NCBI GenBank assembly: GCA_016630955.3
Contig: CM049998.1
Span: 806,001 to 870,000, forward strand
From: Didymella arachidicola
Lineage: Eukaryota; Ascomycota; Dothideomycetes; Pleosporales; Didymellaceae
Direction of reading: 5' to 3'
DNA length: 64,000 nucleotides
The translations under genes and the position numbers were made by a program. A model generated the notes under the pieces. It ran no database searches. It was not told the DNA's origin and saw only the letters and a program-made list of their open reading frames with translations. Below are positions 43,373-55,800 of this stretch, one piece after another; positions within the stretch are counted from its first letter, which is position 1, and the number at the start of each line of letters is the position of its first letter.

Positions 43373-45158
43373 ATGGTTGTATCCTTGATCAATACCTCTT
43401 CAACCGCCAGCCTGCCGCAACCCTGCTGCGTACAAAGCATAGTGGTGATGTAGCCACGCCTCTCGCTGCTCATTATACTGTCATTGAGCAGCGCTTCGCC
43501 GGTCACTGCAACTCTGTTCAGCAGTTGATAACGGCCTAGCGAGGCAGGCATGCACTCAATTGCTGAGCGCGTGTCCACCACACAGTACTCCCCTATTTAT
43601 AAAGGATGCTGACTACCCTGAAGTGGTGCAGGGATTTACTGCATTGACATGATATTCAAAAGCCAAATTACTTAGCACTCAATTCAAGCATTGTTTTGGA
43701 CGTACTTTCTCCATGCTGCCGTGCCTTCCGTGATACCGCTGAACTGCGCTTGCTTCACGCCACCACAAAATACCTCACCAAACTCCCACAAACACATAGG
43801 ACACTAGACAGCGCAATCAGCGACTGCCATGCCCAGCTTCGAAACAGCCTCAGCCGGGGTGCATCGCAGCCGAAACCATCTCCTCATTCTACCGGCTTCA
43901 TACGACACAGCGACGTCTAAGTGGCTATCAATCAGTCCATCAAACACAGCCGCCCGGCCTGAGTGGCGCCTCAATCTGTTTGTTAAAGCCGGGCGTTAAG
44001 AGATGGCGTTACGATACCCATGTCTGTCTCCCTCAAACGCGTTTCGAGTGTTGCGATGGCAGGGAGATGACAGCTAAGCTTTGTCCTGGTGCTTGTCTCA
44101 AAGCCTGGGGAAACCCACTGTAGGACGGGTATGATGTTGCGAGTCTGGAACGCGGACTTGCAGGCTCACCACCACCGGCTCCGGCTGTTGACGACCGGCC
44201 CATCCTGGCCGTTTCAGAATCGCGACAACGCTCCACGCAAGCCCACGTTACTCACCAGGAGCTTGGCATTGCGAAACACCGCATCTTGGCCTCGTCAGCT
44301 TCGATGTTCATGCGTGTCGGATCGTCGGCGGCGCGTCGTAAGCCGCTACGAGATGTGGTTGAGAGTGCCTGCGTCTGAAAAGACGCAGCACGAGAATGGG
44401 CAGCATTGTGGAGTAACACACCACTAACAGATACAGGGCTCGTCAGCCCGACCACAGCGCTCAATCTCTGTCCTCTCGTCGCCGCCTCGACCACAGATGT
44501 TGCAACGGTGACGGCATTCGTAGGTGCCGCGGGCCTGAAACGCTCTCGCTAGACTCCGCAACCCATGTCCGCGCACTAGTTTCCTCCACATTTCCTCAAC
44601 ACCACCGGGCAAGCTCAGGCAATACGCGTAAGAGCTCCACGATTATCGATAACTGGCCGGCAACTGTCAGGCACATTCTTCGTCCAATGACGGTTTATTA
44701 TTTGAGCTTCTTAGTCTGCATGTGGTAGAGAGCTAGCTGCGTTAGGACGGCTTCCAGACTCTGTGCCTGAGTCCGGACAGCAGCTAAGCTTGATACCCAC
44801 ATGGATCACCACGCATGTGGTACACGCAGCACTTGATCTGCTGCGGCAGGAATTTCAGTAATGTCTTGAGGCAAGGCTTAGCGCCGTCAACCAAATCTTG
44901 ACCTCTTCGAGTTTCATCAGATTCTCAAGTTTCCATTGCAACAGTCCTTACCTGTTTTGACAGCATTCTTTAAAAGAACCCTCACTTCCGGCTGCTTCAG
45001 TTTTGCGTGGATTCCCATCATCAGGCCGAGCCTTTGATCTGTTCTTTCGAGCGAGTTGGGGTGCTTTCAATCTTCCTTAAGTATATTCAACAGACCATTT
45101 CCATTCTTTCACGACAGGATACTCGTTACTGCTGCCGGTCAGCTTTCAAATAAACAAC
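43373..45158. other. Intergenic, no supported gene
   Basis: About 1.8 kb with short frames on both strands; the last 400 bp are the promoter and leader of the protease gene. A short minus-strand frame contains a CxxC pattern (CNICGRGG near 44480) but no family reading. Confidence 0.45.
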
Positions 45159-46477
45159 ATGCCTTCAACACGCCTTTTCTTCGTTTTCGCTCTTTTGGCA
45201 GCGCTCGCGCTCGCCGCACCATCACAAGTTCGCAGCCGCGGTCTTGCAAAACGCTCTTTCCAGGTCCCACGCCAATTGAACAAGGCGCACCCCACTGGAC
45301 CCAACGGCGCTGCTGCTATGAGGAAGGTGTTCAGGAAGTACAACTTCGTTGTCAAGGAGGACTTCGCGGGCTACAACAGGCAGAAAGCCAACATGACCGC
45401 GACCACCGCCGCTGCTGGCGGCAACAAGACTGGAAGCGTTGCCGCCAATCCCGAGCAGAATGCTGCTCTTTTCCTTTCTCCAGTTGATGTCGGTGGTCAG
45501 AAGTTGAACTTGGACTTCGACTCTGGCTCCTCTGATCTGTTAGTATGCATCATTGCCGGTTTGGTTCTCCACTAATACAACACAGGTGGATGTTCAGCAC
45601 TGAGCTCGACAAGGCCTCTATCGGTCAGCACGCAGCCTTCGATGCCTCCAAGTCCACCACCTTCAAGAAGACCGACGGTGCTCAGTGGAAGATCAGCTAT
45701 GGTGATGGCTCCGGTGCTGCTGGCACAGTTGGCACAGACACTGTCACTATTGGTGGGGTCAAGGTGGAGGGCCAGACTGTTGAGTTGGCCAACGCGGTCT
45801 CGCAATCTTTCGTCCAAGATACTAACACAGACGGTCTTGTTGGACTCGCCTTCTCCAAACTCAACACTGTCAACGATGGTACGAAGAAGACTCCCGCAAA
45901 GACCTTCTTTGACAACGTCATGGGAAACCTTGACATGCCCGTCTTCACTGCCGACCTGAACCCCGATGGCACAGGTGTTTACGAGTTCGGCAAGATCGAC
46001 ACTACTAAGATCCAGGGCCAGATGGCATGGGTCCCCGTCAAGGCCGAGACCGGTTTCTGGCAGTTCCCCTCCACCAAGTTCGCCGTCGGTGACCAGGTCT
46101 TCGAGAACCCCAAGGGCTCTGATGCGATTGCCGACACCGGAACATCTCTGCTCCTTGTCGACCAGCAGGTTGCCGAAGCCTACTACTCCAAGGTCAAGGG
46201 TGCTCAGCTCAACGCTCAGGTCGGTGGCTTCATCTACCCATGTAGCGCCACTCTGCCTGACATGTCTGTTGCTATCGGCAGCTCCTACATGGCCAAGATT
46301 CCTGGAAACAAGATTACCTTCGCCGCTGTCGACAAGGCCAACACCACTTGCTTTGGCGGTGTCCAGGGCAACCAGGGCGCTGGTCTTCAGATCTACGGTG
46401 ACACCATGTTCAAGGCCCAGCTTGTGGCTTTTAATGGTGGCAACCAGTCGCTCGGCTTCGGCCAGAAGAAGCAGTGA
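45159..46477 (+). CDS. Secreted aspartic protease (pepsin-like, peptidase A1)
   Basis: Exons 45159-45538 and 45586-46477 give 423 residues. Residues 1-20 are a signal peptide (FFVFALLAALALAA before PSQV), and a pro-segment with KR sites (LAKRSFQVPRQLNKA) runs to about residue 95. The mature enzyme begins near ENAALFLSPVD-type sequence. Catalytic motifs are FDSGSS (Asp121, a DSG variant of the usual DTG) and ADTGTS (Asp310), with the flap Tyr in SYGDGSGAAGTVGTDTV. The C-terminal half has a disulfide pair in FIYPCSATLPDMS and ANTTCFGGVQ, and ends SLGFGQKKQ. It matches penicillopepsin/aspergillopepsin-type enzymes, which act in acid media. No Ser/Thr-rich tail or GPI signal, so it should be freely secreted. 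Confidence 0.95.
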
Positions 46478-47062
46478 TGGATACCCATTTCAGCCCCTCA
46501 TCTCTTGAGCTCTCGTTGATAGATAAGACTTGGAAGTATACTTGTCTGTACATAATAATAGTTTCCTTGAAACGGCAGTATGGGCCGGAGTTAAACATGC
46601 ATAAAGGACTCTAGATCAAAACCGCAGCATGCAAAAAGAACAGATAGCAAACGAATTGACTATTGCCACAAATCCTCTCCTTTTCCTCGCTGTGCATGTG
46701 TCCGGTGTGGTGAGCGACTCCGAAGGTTGTCGTGCATGTCGTCTCACTGTCCGTCTGCGACAAGCCTTGAAACACCTTGGACCAAGGACTTGTCGGAGAT
46801 TAAGCTCTATCAAGTGCTCAGCCATGGGCACCCATGCGACGATCAGAACATCACCTTTCCGGTCGAGGGTCGCACAACCATCAGGGATACCCTTGAGGAC
46901 ATCGTTACAGCCCACACGTGAAGTCGCGCGCTAGCGTGTCGAGGGGAGGAGCGTCCTTGCGTCAGCCACACCACCATCGCTCCGCACTTCAACTGACGAT
47001 TCACCCATCATATCCTTAGTGTCTTCACGCATCGATGCTCTGACGTCGTTAGCAGACCTACG
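46478..47062. other. Intergenic, nothing recognised
   Basis: 3' flank of the protease gene and 5' flank of the XPF-like gene; no supported frame. Confidence 0.45.
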
Positions 47063-50051
47063 ATGGAATGGGAGCTGGAGCTTCCATTCTCCGAACCAGA
47101 GCCCGTAATAGAAGAGCCCAGCGTCCTGGAGTACGCGCGAGAGCAAGGCATCTGCGTCGACTACACGACGGAGCTACCGCGACTTCTCGACATCTGTCTC
47201 TCGCTCAAAGATACAATTGATCAGGATCCTTGGGATTCCTTCGAAGATGAATGCACTAACGCAACGACTGCTGCGCAGGAGCTAATGAAGGAGCGACTTG
47301 CTCTCAACAAGGAAGCAGCATTCCTACTGAAGACGGTGGTGACGCTTCGAGACCCACCGCAAGATGATCCACTGACTGCAAATGCACGGCAGACGCAAGA
47401 ATTGAAGCAGGAGCTGCCGGTTCTACAGACGGACGCCGAGCTCGATCTGCTGCACTTTGGGACGCGAGTTGAGCTTGGCTTCAGAGACCTCAGAACGCGG
47501 CTTCCGTCTGAAGACCTCGACGATGAGAACGACGAAGGTTTTGGCTGGCCGGCAAAATATCACACGTATCCTGCGCAATGCGATGCAAAGATCAAGAGTG
47601 GGAAACTGGCGATGACGAGGGATGCGCTCGCTTTCCTGCAGAATGCGGTGAAAGACGACTACTCAATTCAGGACGAGGAGCAAATGATGGCGGAGGAGAT
47701 GCAACGCAGAGTTGTAGGTGTTCTCTTAGTGTCAAGCACTCCTGCTGACCAGTGCAGCGTCTTGTACCGCGACACCTTACGCCACCTTTGCTGCCGTTGT
47801 CTCCACCACTGACGCCTTACATACCATCGTCACCTGCAAACCGGCTGCCGCTAATTCCTGAGAGCAGTGACTCGGTCACCGCGGAAACAAAAGCTCTCGA
47901 GCAGCAAATCATGGCTGGAGACTCTCTCATACGGCTTCACTCCGATAGTAGTGATTCCATGTTGCTTGACACTTCAAACATCGACACGTTCTTGTATGCC
48001 TCAGGTCAACAAACTTCGAGCCCGCGCTTCTCAGATCGCTTACCAAGCCTTCTTCAGTCGAAGCGCAAAGCGGACGAGCTCAAAGTGGAGGGTCCACTCA
48101 CTCCAGAGATCTTGTCAGACTCGCCGATGAAAAAGATGAAGTCGGTAACATTCTCAAACATGATTCAGGTCGGCGAGAGTCTCCAGCCGTGGTCTGAAGA
48201 TCATTCTTCATCTGACTCTCACGACGCCACAGAGGAGCTTATCAAGGAGATCCAGCCGATTGCCATGGAAGCGAACAGGGAAGTCAACAACGAGAAATTG
48301 ACTGGGGCTGACACGATCTCGCGTGTTCCCATCCCGTTCATCGATTTCGCACTCCCGGTAGCACCATGGAACGAGTATAGTCGGTGCGAGGCCAAGGTGC
48401 GTCATTCAGGTATCACCGAGCTCGAAGCACAGATGCGATTCTTGCAGTATGTGAAGCGCAACGACCTCAAATTTGCAACCACTTGGCATGGCGGCGTGTC
48501 CGATCGTGATCTGAGCTGGGGATGGTTCGCGTCGCCTTCTTCAACTATCAAGGTCAATGAGAAACTGCACGGCGAGAAAGAATTTGAGAAGATTCAAGCC
48601 GAGATGAGAGCAGGGAGCCTGGCGACAAGTACGGAAGAAATCTGGAAGAAGGACGGGCTTCGTGTCCTGGATGAGGATGAGGACGACGAAGAGGATGAAC
48701 TCGAGGTGGCTGAGTTCGAGGAGCGCAACGATCTCGAGAGTCTGGTTCGGAAACGCAAGTTGGAGTTACAGGAGCAGGATGCAGTTCTGGAAGCACAGTG
48801 GCAACGCACGCAAGCTTCGCCGAAGGCTCGTAAGACGTTACTAATATCGAGATCACAGCAGTCTAATGCAGTGCAATCTCAAAGCCGGCAAGTCGAGAAG
48901 CAAAGCAATGCACCAACTAAGCTTATGTTCGGTGGCTTCTCAGCATCTACAGCATTGCACAAGTTCATGGAGACGCAGGGCAAAGCCGTCAAGGCTGCGA
49001 AGCCGATGGTGCTAACGCAGCGTTCTGATGCTCCGCTAGCTCAGACAATCTCATCGTGCAATAAGATACCATCTGCCGAGTCAGTTCCATCCGTCGAGCA
49101 GGATCCTGGTGCTTTCCCAGAACACACTGCGCAGTGCAGGCCAGAATCTCCTCAACCTTACAATCTGCCCCCCAGCTCTTTCATCGTCTCATCTTCATTA
49201 CTCCAACGCCGCGCATTCCTGAAGCAAATCGAAGCTCTGCATCCGAAAGCTGAACTTATCTATCGCGACTACAATCTCCCCCACTCTGCTGCAGCAGAAG
49301 CAGACATCATCCTCTCGCCATCCACAGGCATCCTTCTCACCACCCTCCAACAAATCAAACAGGCGCCCCTGCCCGGCCAAACTGCACGCTCGCCGGTCAA
49401 ACAGCGCATGGCGGCCCTGCACGAGCGGTACGAGCGACTCGTTGTCCTAGTCAGTGAGGCCTTGCGGGAAGACGCTGGGTTTGCAAGACCCGAAGACGCT
49501 CGTGACAAGGACACTCTGAGGGATCTCAAAGTCTTTGCGGCGACATTTGAGGGCGAAGTACTCGTTACTTTCGTCCGAGGCGGCGAGCAGATGCTTGCAA
49601 GAGGCGTGGCGGAGCGCATGTCGGAGTATGGACTTCCGCATGGTGGAAAAGATATCGGCGATATCAGACTGTTCACTATGGAGACCACTGTAAGTTGGCC
49701 GCCGCGATCTTTTTTTTTTTTAGACCAGGCTGATGTCGCTAGTGGGAGGTATTCCTGCGTCGCGCCGGTATCAATCCTTTCGCCGCGCAGGTCGTGCTCG
49801 CCTCTCTCAAGGTGCCTACTATCATTTCCCTGCCTGATTTCGGATGGGATTTAGATTGCATCACACCTGTGGAACCGTACGTGCAGCAAAGGACCGTGGA
49901 GGCCGCTGGGTTGTCGACATTTCTCTTGATGGATCGAGAAGACAGGGTCAAGCAGTTCCAGGCGATCATGGGCGGACGAAGGATTCTGGACAAAGTCAGT
50001 GCGGTGCTGGACAAGAGGTGGCTGAGCGCGAGCAACGGGTTCAGGATGTAG
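47063..50051 (+). CDS. Large protein with XPF-like C-terminal region (Zip2/SHOC1-type candidate)
   Basis: Exons 47063-47713, 47758-49689 and 49743-50051 give 963 residues. The first 300 residues are acidic and mixed helical (VLEYAREQGICVDYTTELPR), then a long Ser/Asp-rich, disordered middle. From about residue 710 the sequence looks like an XPF/MUS81-type fold: RRAFLKQIEALHPKAELIYR, ADIILSPSTGILLTTLQQIK, RYERLVVLVSEALREDAG, and LKVFAATFEGEVLVTFVRGG. These are followed by a helix-hairpin-helix-like tail (FAAQVVLASLKVP, DREDRVKQFQAIMGGRRILD). No ERKxxxD nuclease motif is visible, so it is probably catalytically dead. The pattern recalls Zip2/SHOC1, which pairs with Spo16 in meiotic crossover formation; this is inference without a database search. 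The third exon needs a 53-nt intron containing a T12 run. Confidence 0.6.
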
Positions 50052-50414
50052 AACGGCGTATGTCGAGTCGATGAAGTCTACGATCTACTCGTCACTTGGT
50101 AGAGCGCCTCCACCACGCTCCAATCGACCTCTCAGCATCCGGGCATCAGCCTCCTACTGATTGTCTGTTATTACCAGAAGTACCAGTAGGGCCGCACCCT
50201 GGACGCCCTCGCTGTCATGATAACTACGCTCCCATCTATCTGCAGCCAAAATACGATCTCTCTGTATCTCCGCGCTACTGGTGCGATTTCAACACGCGCA
50301 GGAGTATAGCACTTCAGGCCGCCTCCGTCCTCCCTCCCGCCTCATTCATTCCTGTTACATCTGCGCAGATCATTCGAAAGTCCGTCGTAATATATCCACC
50401 CCCACTCCTACCAT
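50052..50414. other. Intergenic between convergent genes
   Basis: 3' flanks only; nothing else recognised. Confidence 0.5.
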
Positions 50415-51023
50415 TCACCCTCCATCGCTACGCTCCAAAAACCCCGGATCCCGCTCAATCTTCCCCTCGAATTTAGTCCACCACGCCTGGAACGCCTTAA
50501 GCGGGACCGTATCCCCACTACCCCACGACGTCAGGAAATCGTAGCAATTCTTAATAATGCGCTGCGCGAGCACCTTCGTATCCGCCTTGCCCTGCCCATG
50601 CACCACCATTACGCCCGCGCCACCCACTTCCTGCGCTTTCTTCTGCTCCAGCGCGGCTGCGACCTGCGCCGCGGGCTCGAGACTTATGCCGAGCGCCAGC
50701 GGAGCAGTATTTGCACCCTCGTCGTTCATGGTGTCTTCGTCCCCCAGACCGCCGCCTGCGGCGTTCCCGTTCTTGACTTTGAAAATGGCGCTGGGTTTCG
50801 CGGGCGCGATCGCGCCGAGGAGTTTGAACTCGCTTGTGCCGGGGAGCTGCGCGTAGACGGCTGCGGCGGTGCCCTCGGGCAGCGTGGTGCCTGGGAGGAG
50901 GAAGACGACGATGTGGCTGAAGGAGGGGGTTGAGGGGATCTGGTATGCGACCTGTGTTGGGGAGATGATTTGCGCGTCGGTGAGTACGGGGCGTCCGGAG
51001 ACGATGACGCCGAATGTGGACAT
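50415..51023 (-). CDS. Hikeshi/OPI10 family protein
   Basis: A single-exon gene of 202 residues, matching Hikeshi, the carrier that brings Hsp70 into the nucleus under heat stress (yeast relative Opi10). Family blocks are FGVIVSGRPVLTDAQIISPT at the N-terminus, SFSHIVVFLLPGTTLPEGTA, LLGAIAPAKPSAIFKVKNG and, at the C-terminus, RIIKNCYDFLTSWGSGDTVP then LKAFQAWWTKFEGKIERDPG, the dimer/Hsp70-binding helix region. Between them is a small low-complexity insert (GGGLGDEDTMNDEGANT). Nearby FAD synthase is transcribed in the same direction, with about 300 bp between. Confidence 0.92.
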   Translation of the reverse strand: MSTFGVIVSGRPVLTDAQIISPTQVAYQIPSTPSFSHIVVFLLPGTTLPEGTAAAVYAQLPGTSEFKLLGAIAPAKPSAIFKVKNGNAAGGGLGDEDTMNDEGANTAPLALGISLEPAAQVAAALEQKKAQEVGGAGVMVVHGQGKADTKVLAQRIIKNCYDFLTSWGSGDTVPLKAFQAWWTKFEGKIERDPGFLERSDGG

Positions 51024-51325
51024 AATTGAGGGGAGGATGGTGTTGTGCGGATTGAGGACCTGGGTGTCAGCGGTGGAGTCGTGTGCGCATGTTAATTGGG
51101 GGTGTGAAGTGCGGTTCAGAGCGAGGGCGGAGAGACGTCAAGGTATTTAGGCGAGGGGTGGTGAGATAAGTGAAGCTTCGAGAGTTTTCTGGGCCCAAGC
51201 TTCACCCCACCAACCGAGGCATGGATGTGACCACGCGGGAGTACGACGTGTGATGACGATTGAGCAGCTTGAGGGGCTGGCGCAAGAACGTTCATGTGTT
51301 GGGAGTATACAGTGTATTGATTGGG
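51024..51325. other. Short intergenic between FAD1 and the Hikeshi gene
   Basis: Promoter of the Hikeshi gene; nothing else recognised. Confidence 0.45.
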
Positions 51326-52275
51326 CTATCTGTCTCTCCCTAATCGCTCTTCGTAATCGTCGACGAGCTCATATGCTGGCCTGAATTTCGGCGTCGATGT
51401 GCCATTCGCTTTGCTCACTTGGGGTACTTGAGTCGCTGAAGCTCCGCGCGCGAGCTTGGGGTTTGGATGTGTATCTGTGGTGCCACCCAGGGATGTATAC
51501 CCGCGGTCGTAAAGAGGACAGTAGGGTATGTTCAGGTACCGTATAAACTGGCCGTGTCAGATAGAAAGCATAACAATGGATACGGTAGTACTCACTGTCC
51601 AGATGTCTACGTAGTGCCAGTCTATCACAGGATGTACACGCACGAAAGCAGGCCACCCCTTATCCGTGGGATCGAAGTGCTTCAAGTGCTCGCCGTGTGG
51701 ATCTGTTCGCCGTGTGCCTACCAATATGGCCTTGACGGATGGTGTGTCGCGGAGGTATTCGGTGAAGGCCTCCTTCATGGGCTTAGCATATTCAAGAAGC
51801 GAAAGCGAGTATGTCTTGATGCTTGTTGCCACAAACTCCTCCACCTCTTGAAACGGATGCTTGTCCTGGATGTAGACACATTGCACGGCCGTTTCGATGT
51901 TCGACGTCGGGGTCGAGGATGTCAGACCGCGTTTGTGCAGGGCACAGAGATACAATATCAACAGCACGAGACAGTCCTTGCCGCCGTTGTATGCAAGGGA
52001 CAGCTCAGGCAGACTGGAGCGATTGTCAGTATGTCATGGACTGTGCAGCCATACCCCACATGCGGCACTGTCGCCTACCTGTACTGATCCAATGCCTTCT
52101 CTATCACATCCAGCGCCGTACGTGTCTGCTGCTGCACGCTCTTTACGCGGTCCGACACATCTTTCGCGCCCAGGAACGCGTCTATGCGGTCATGTATCCG
52201 CGTGCATTGCTCCGAAAACGGCCGCGGGGTGTCGGTGACGAGGGGCTCTTCAAATCCAAGCGGTGTTTGGTTCAT
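51326..52275 (-). CDS. FAD1: FAD synthase (FMN adenylyltransferase, PAPS-reductase fold)
   Basis: Catalyses ATP + FMN to FAD + diphosphate. Exons 52275-52079, 52013-51596 and 51547-51326 give 278 residues, close to yeast Fad1. The signature PP-loop is AYNGGKDCLVLLILYL. It is followed by AVQCVYIQDKHPFQEVEEFV, then AILVGTRRTDPHGEHLKHFD with the GxRRxD motif, VRVHPVIDWHYVDIWTF (split by the last intron), and NIPYCPLYDRGYTSLGGTTD, which is diagnostic of the family. It ends RPAYELVDDYEERLGRDR. The three exons are joined with no frame problem; the last intron is 48 nt. It diverges from the sulfite reductase gene with about 620 bp between starts. Confidence 0.95.
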
Positions 52276-52893
52276 TGCAAGAGCTGCGCTAGACTCGACA
52301 TGAGCAGCGGGAGTCTGCGATTACGAAAGGCAAGTGGCGTCGTTGCGGACACGGTTCAAGACATGACATTGATGCAGGTGTCCGCTGTAACAGGAGGCGC
52401 AGAGTGGAGGTGCATGTCTAATCGATACCGGAAAGCCGCGGTCTTGGTGGCCAATCAGGTGATGGCAGGGTCCTGCCGTTCTGGGAGCCGCAGCATCTGG
52501 TTGCAGGCGAACACTCGACCGAACTTCGCAACCAGCGGCGCAAGACCCAGAGTTTCCAGCACGTCAACATTCGCGGTAAAGATTCGCCCCGTCACGAGAG
52601 AGGCGGCGACGTGATCCAGCCGCAGCGATGACAGAGACCATTATTGGCCAATGACCAAAAGACGCGGTCCTACTGGCTGAGGCTACGCTGTGGAGGTTCT
52701 CAAGACCCTGGAGCGATGCACTAAGGATGGCGTGCTCAATCATCGGCATCTTTTCGAAAATTATGCCCCATGAGTTGCCGTTGCCGTCAATGAGGACCAT
52801 CGGCGACGACCCGACTCAGACTATCTACTTCATCTCCTCTCCCCCATAGACAATCCCTCCACTGCTCTCAGACACCGTGTTGTTGCAGTCACA
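52276..52893. other. Divergent promoter region (FAD1 / sulfite reductase)
   Basis: No gene supported. Both flanking products use or make flavin cofactors, but no shared regulatory site can be named from the sequence. Confidence 0.5.
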
Positions 52894-55800
52894 ATGGGTT
52901 CCATTTCGACTGCTGGCGAGGCTGGTATGTCCGCCCCGCCCCTCCCACCCCACCACTGTCTAGCACCCCGGCGATATCGGCTGCAATTGAGAGTCTGGGG
53001 CAACATTACGAACGAACGCACGCTGACTCGTCCCAGTCGCCCGCATCGCACATTTGGCCTCCGACGTGATTGTGTCGGTTGTGCCTTCGCTGAAGGAGGA
53101 CTCTGAGTTCTCTGAGGCGCTGCGCTCGTTGCAGCAGAGCAATGCGCCTTCTGTTGTTGCTAAGCAGCAGCCAGAGGTATGTCGCCATCGAAACAATTGA
53201 AGTGGCAACAACTCTGACATTTGCCAGGTTCTCTCTGTCCGCCAGAATGCCGACCCGCTTCTTTCAGTCTTCCAGCCAATTCGCGCTGGCAAGCTCACCA
53301 GCGTCACCACCGCCTCCTCGATCCTGGTGAAGTCGATACCGCATCTGTACAAGCTCGCACAGTACCCCGTCGTTCTCCACGTCTCCGTGCAGCCCGCCGG
53401 CTTCCCAGACTTTTCTGATATCACATCCATCAGGCAGTCTGGCTTCACATTCCTGCAGTCTGAGACACTGCAGGAGGCGCAGGACATCGCCCTGACTGCA
53501 CACGCTCTGGCCATCAAGTCCGGCAAGGGCGTGATTCACTTCTTCGACTCGAGCGCCTCTGCGTTCAAGAAGTCAATTGTACAGGAGGATGCCCAGCTGC
53601 TTGGCCGTGTCATTGACCTTGACGCCGCCGCCGCTTTCCAGCATACCAAGTCTGGGGAGACTTCTCTGTACGCCGACGATGGCAGGAGCGCTACCGTCTC
53701 CTTCGCTCGTAGCTCGACAACCGCCCGCGATACCGAGGCTGCTCCCTTGAACTCCTCAGAGCTTCGATCCGTTCCGGTATCGGAAAGGAACAGCCAGCGC
53801 GCTGACTCCTCCTCTGGCTCATCACAGCGCGATGCCAGCCAGAGCGGCGCCTCTGTCTCTTCGGCGACTACCGTTGAGTCTCTGATCTCGAAGCCGGTCT
53901 CGTCTGAGGACATCTACCGGTTCACATCGCAGATTTGGGAGGTCATCAAGGAGTCAACAGGTCGTGCCTACGATGCGTTCTCCTACACGGGCTCCGGCAA
54001 CGAGGAAGCTGCCATCTTCCTCTTCGGCGCCGATTCTGGTATCTTTGCCACCGAGCTCGATTCTGCGGACGACTCTGAGCCTTACGTGAATGCGGGTTTG
54101 ATCACAGCGAGGATGTACCGACCCTGGTTGGGTTCGTCTCTTGCTCCCCTGCTTCCCAAGTCCATCAAGAAGATTGCAGTATTGGAGCAAGTCCGCCGCA
54201 AGACAACCAAGTGGGGCCCTGTCCTCCTGGATCTGCTGATGTCGCTGAAGTCGGCTGGCGGCGCATCGCCTACCGTTGTGGGCTACCAGCTGGGCTACAT
54301 TGACGAGAAGACCGTGTCGCAGGCTCTGCGTGGTGTCTGGCAAAATCTCACAAGCGAGGCACCCCTCCAGAATCTCCAGGTTGGCAACATCGACGGTCCA
54401 AAAGCTGAGCCGGCGAAGCTCGAGAAGCCTGCCCTCGAGAATGCCTATGTTAAGATTTTGGACCAGGTTTTCGGCGATAAGCTCCACGTTGCTAATCAGC
54501 TTGGTGCTCAGAACGCTGGTATCTCCAACGAGATCTCAGCGAGCCCCGAGTACGGTTTCGGATCGCTCATCGCCCGCAAAGAGCACAGGAAGCGATTCGT
54601 TGACGAAGCTGCCTCCGCCTCCAAGAGCAACGATTTCATTACAAACGCACCCAAAGAGTGGCTGTCGAAGTGGGCGCTCAGTGCCAACAACGCTGTTGAG
54701 GCGAACGACCTTGCCCCTGAAGTCATCGCACGCCTTAGTACCGATGGCTCAGCTACTGCAAGCAAGTTTCTCGAGTCTAAGAAGCTGTTCTACCAGGAGT
54801 CATCATGGCTGGTAGGCTCTGATGCTTGGGCGTACGATCTCGGCAACTCCGGTGTCCATCACGTTTTGGAGGCTGGCGAGAACGTCAATATGCTCATCAT
54901 TGACTCCACCCCCTACTCTGAGCGCGCCGCAGCCGACTCCGTTCGCAGGAAGAAGGACATTGGTCTGTACGCCATGAACTTCGGCAACGCTTACGTTGCG
55001 TCGGTTGCCGTGTACAGTTCTTACACTCAGGTACTGGAGGCCATGATCGAGGCCGACAAGTTCGATGGCCCTTCAGTTGTCCTTGCTTACTTGCCGTATG
55101 AGAAGGAGAACGACTCTCCCCTGACCGTTCTGCAGGAGACCAAGAAGGCTGTCGATCTTGGTTACTGGCCGCTGTACCGCTGGGACCCCAAGGGCGACGA
55201 GAAGGGCGAGCCTAACTTCCAGCTTGACTCTGAGAGGATCAAGAAGGAACTTGAAGAGTTCCTTGCTCGTGACAACTACTTGTCTCAGGTCATGAAGAGG
55301 CATCCCCAGTTCGCTTCCAATGTTTCCGGCAACTTCGGTACTGAGGTCAGGCAGCTGCAGAAGCGCAAGGCTAAGGACGCCTACAGCCAGCTTCTGGACG
55401 GTCTTGCTGGTGACCCATTGACAATTCTCTTCGCCTCTGACAACGGTAATGCCGAGAAGCTCTCCAAGCGTCTGGGCAACCGCGGTAAGGCTCGAGGCCT
55501 CAAAACAATGGTCATGGCTATGGACGACTTCCCTCTCGAGGACCTTGCCAACGAGCAGAACGTAGTGTTTGTCACTAGTGTTGCTGGCCAGGGAGAGTTT
55601 CCCCAGAATGGTCGTGTCACTTGGGAGACCATCAAGGACTCTACCGACATCGACCTCGCCACTGTCAACTTCTCCACATTCGGTCTTGGTGACAGCCACT
55701 ACTGGCCCCGCAAAGAGGACAAGATCTACTACAACAAGCCCGCGAAGGATCTGCACGCCCGTCTCCTGACCCTTGGTGCCAAGGAGCTGGCACCTGTTGG

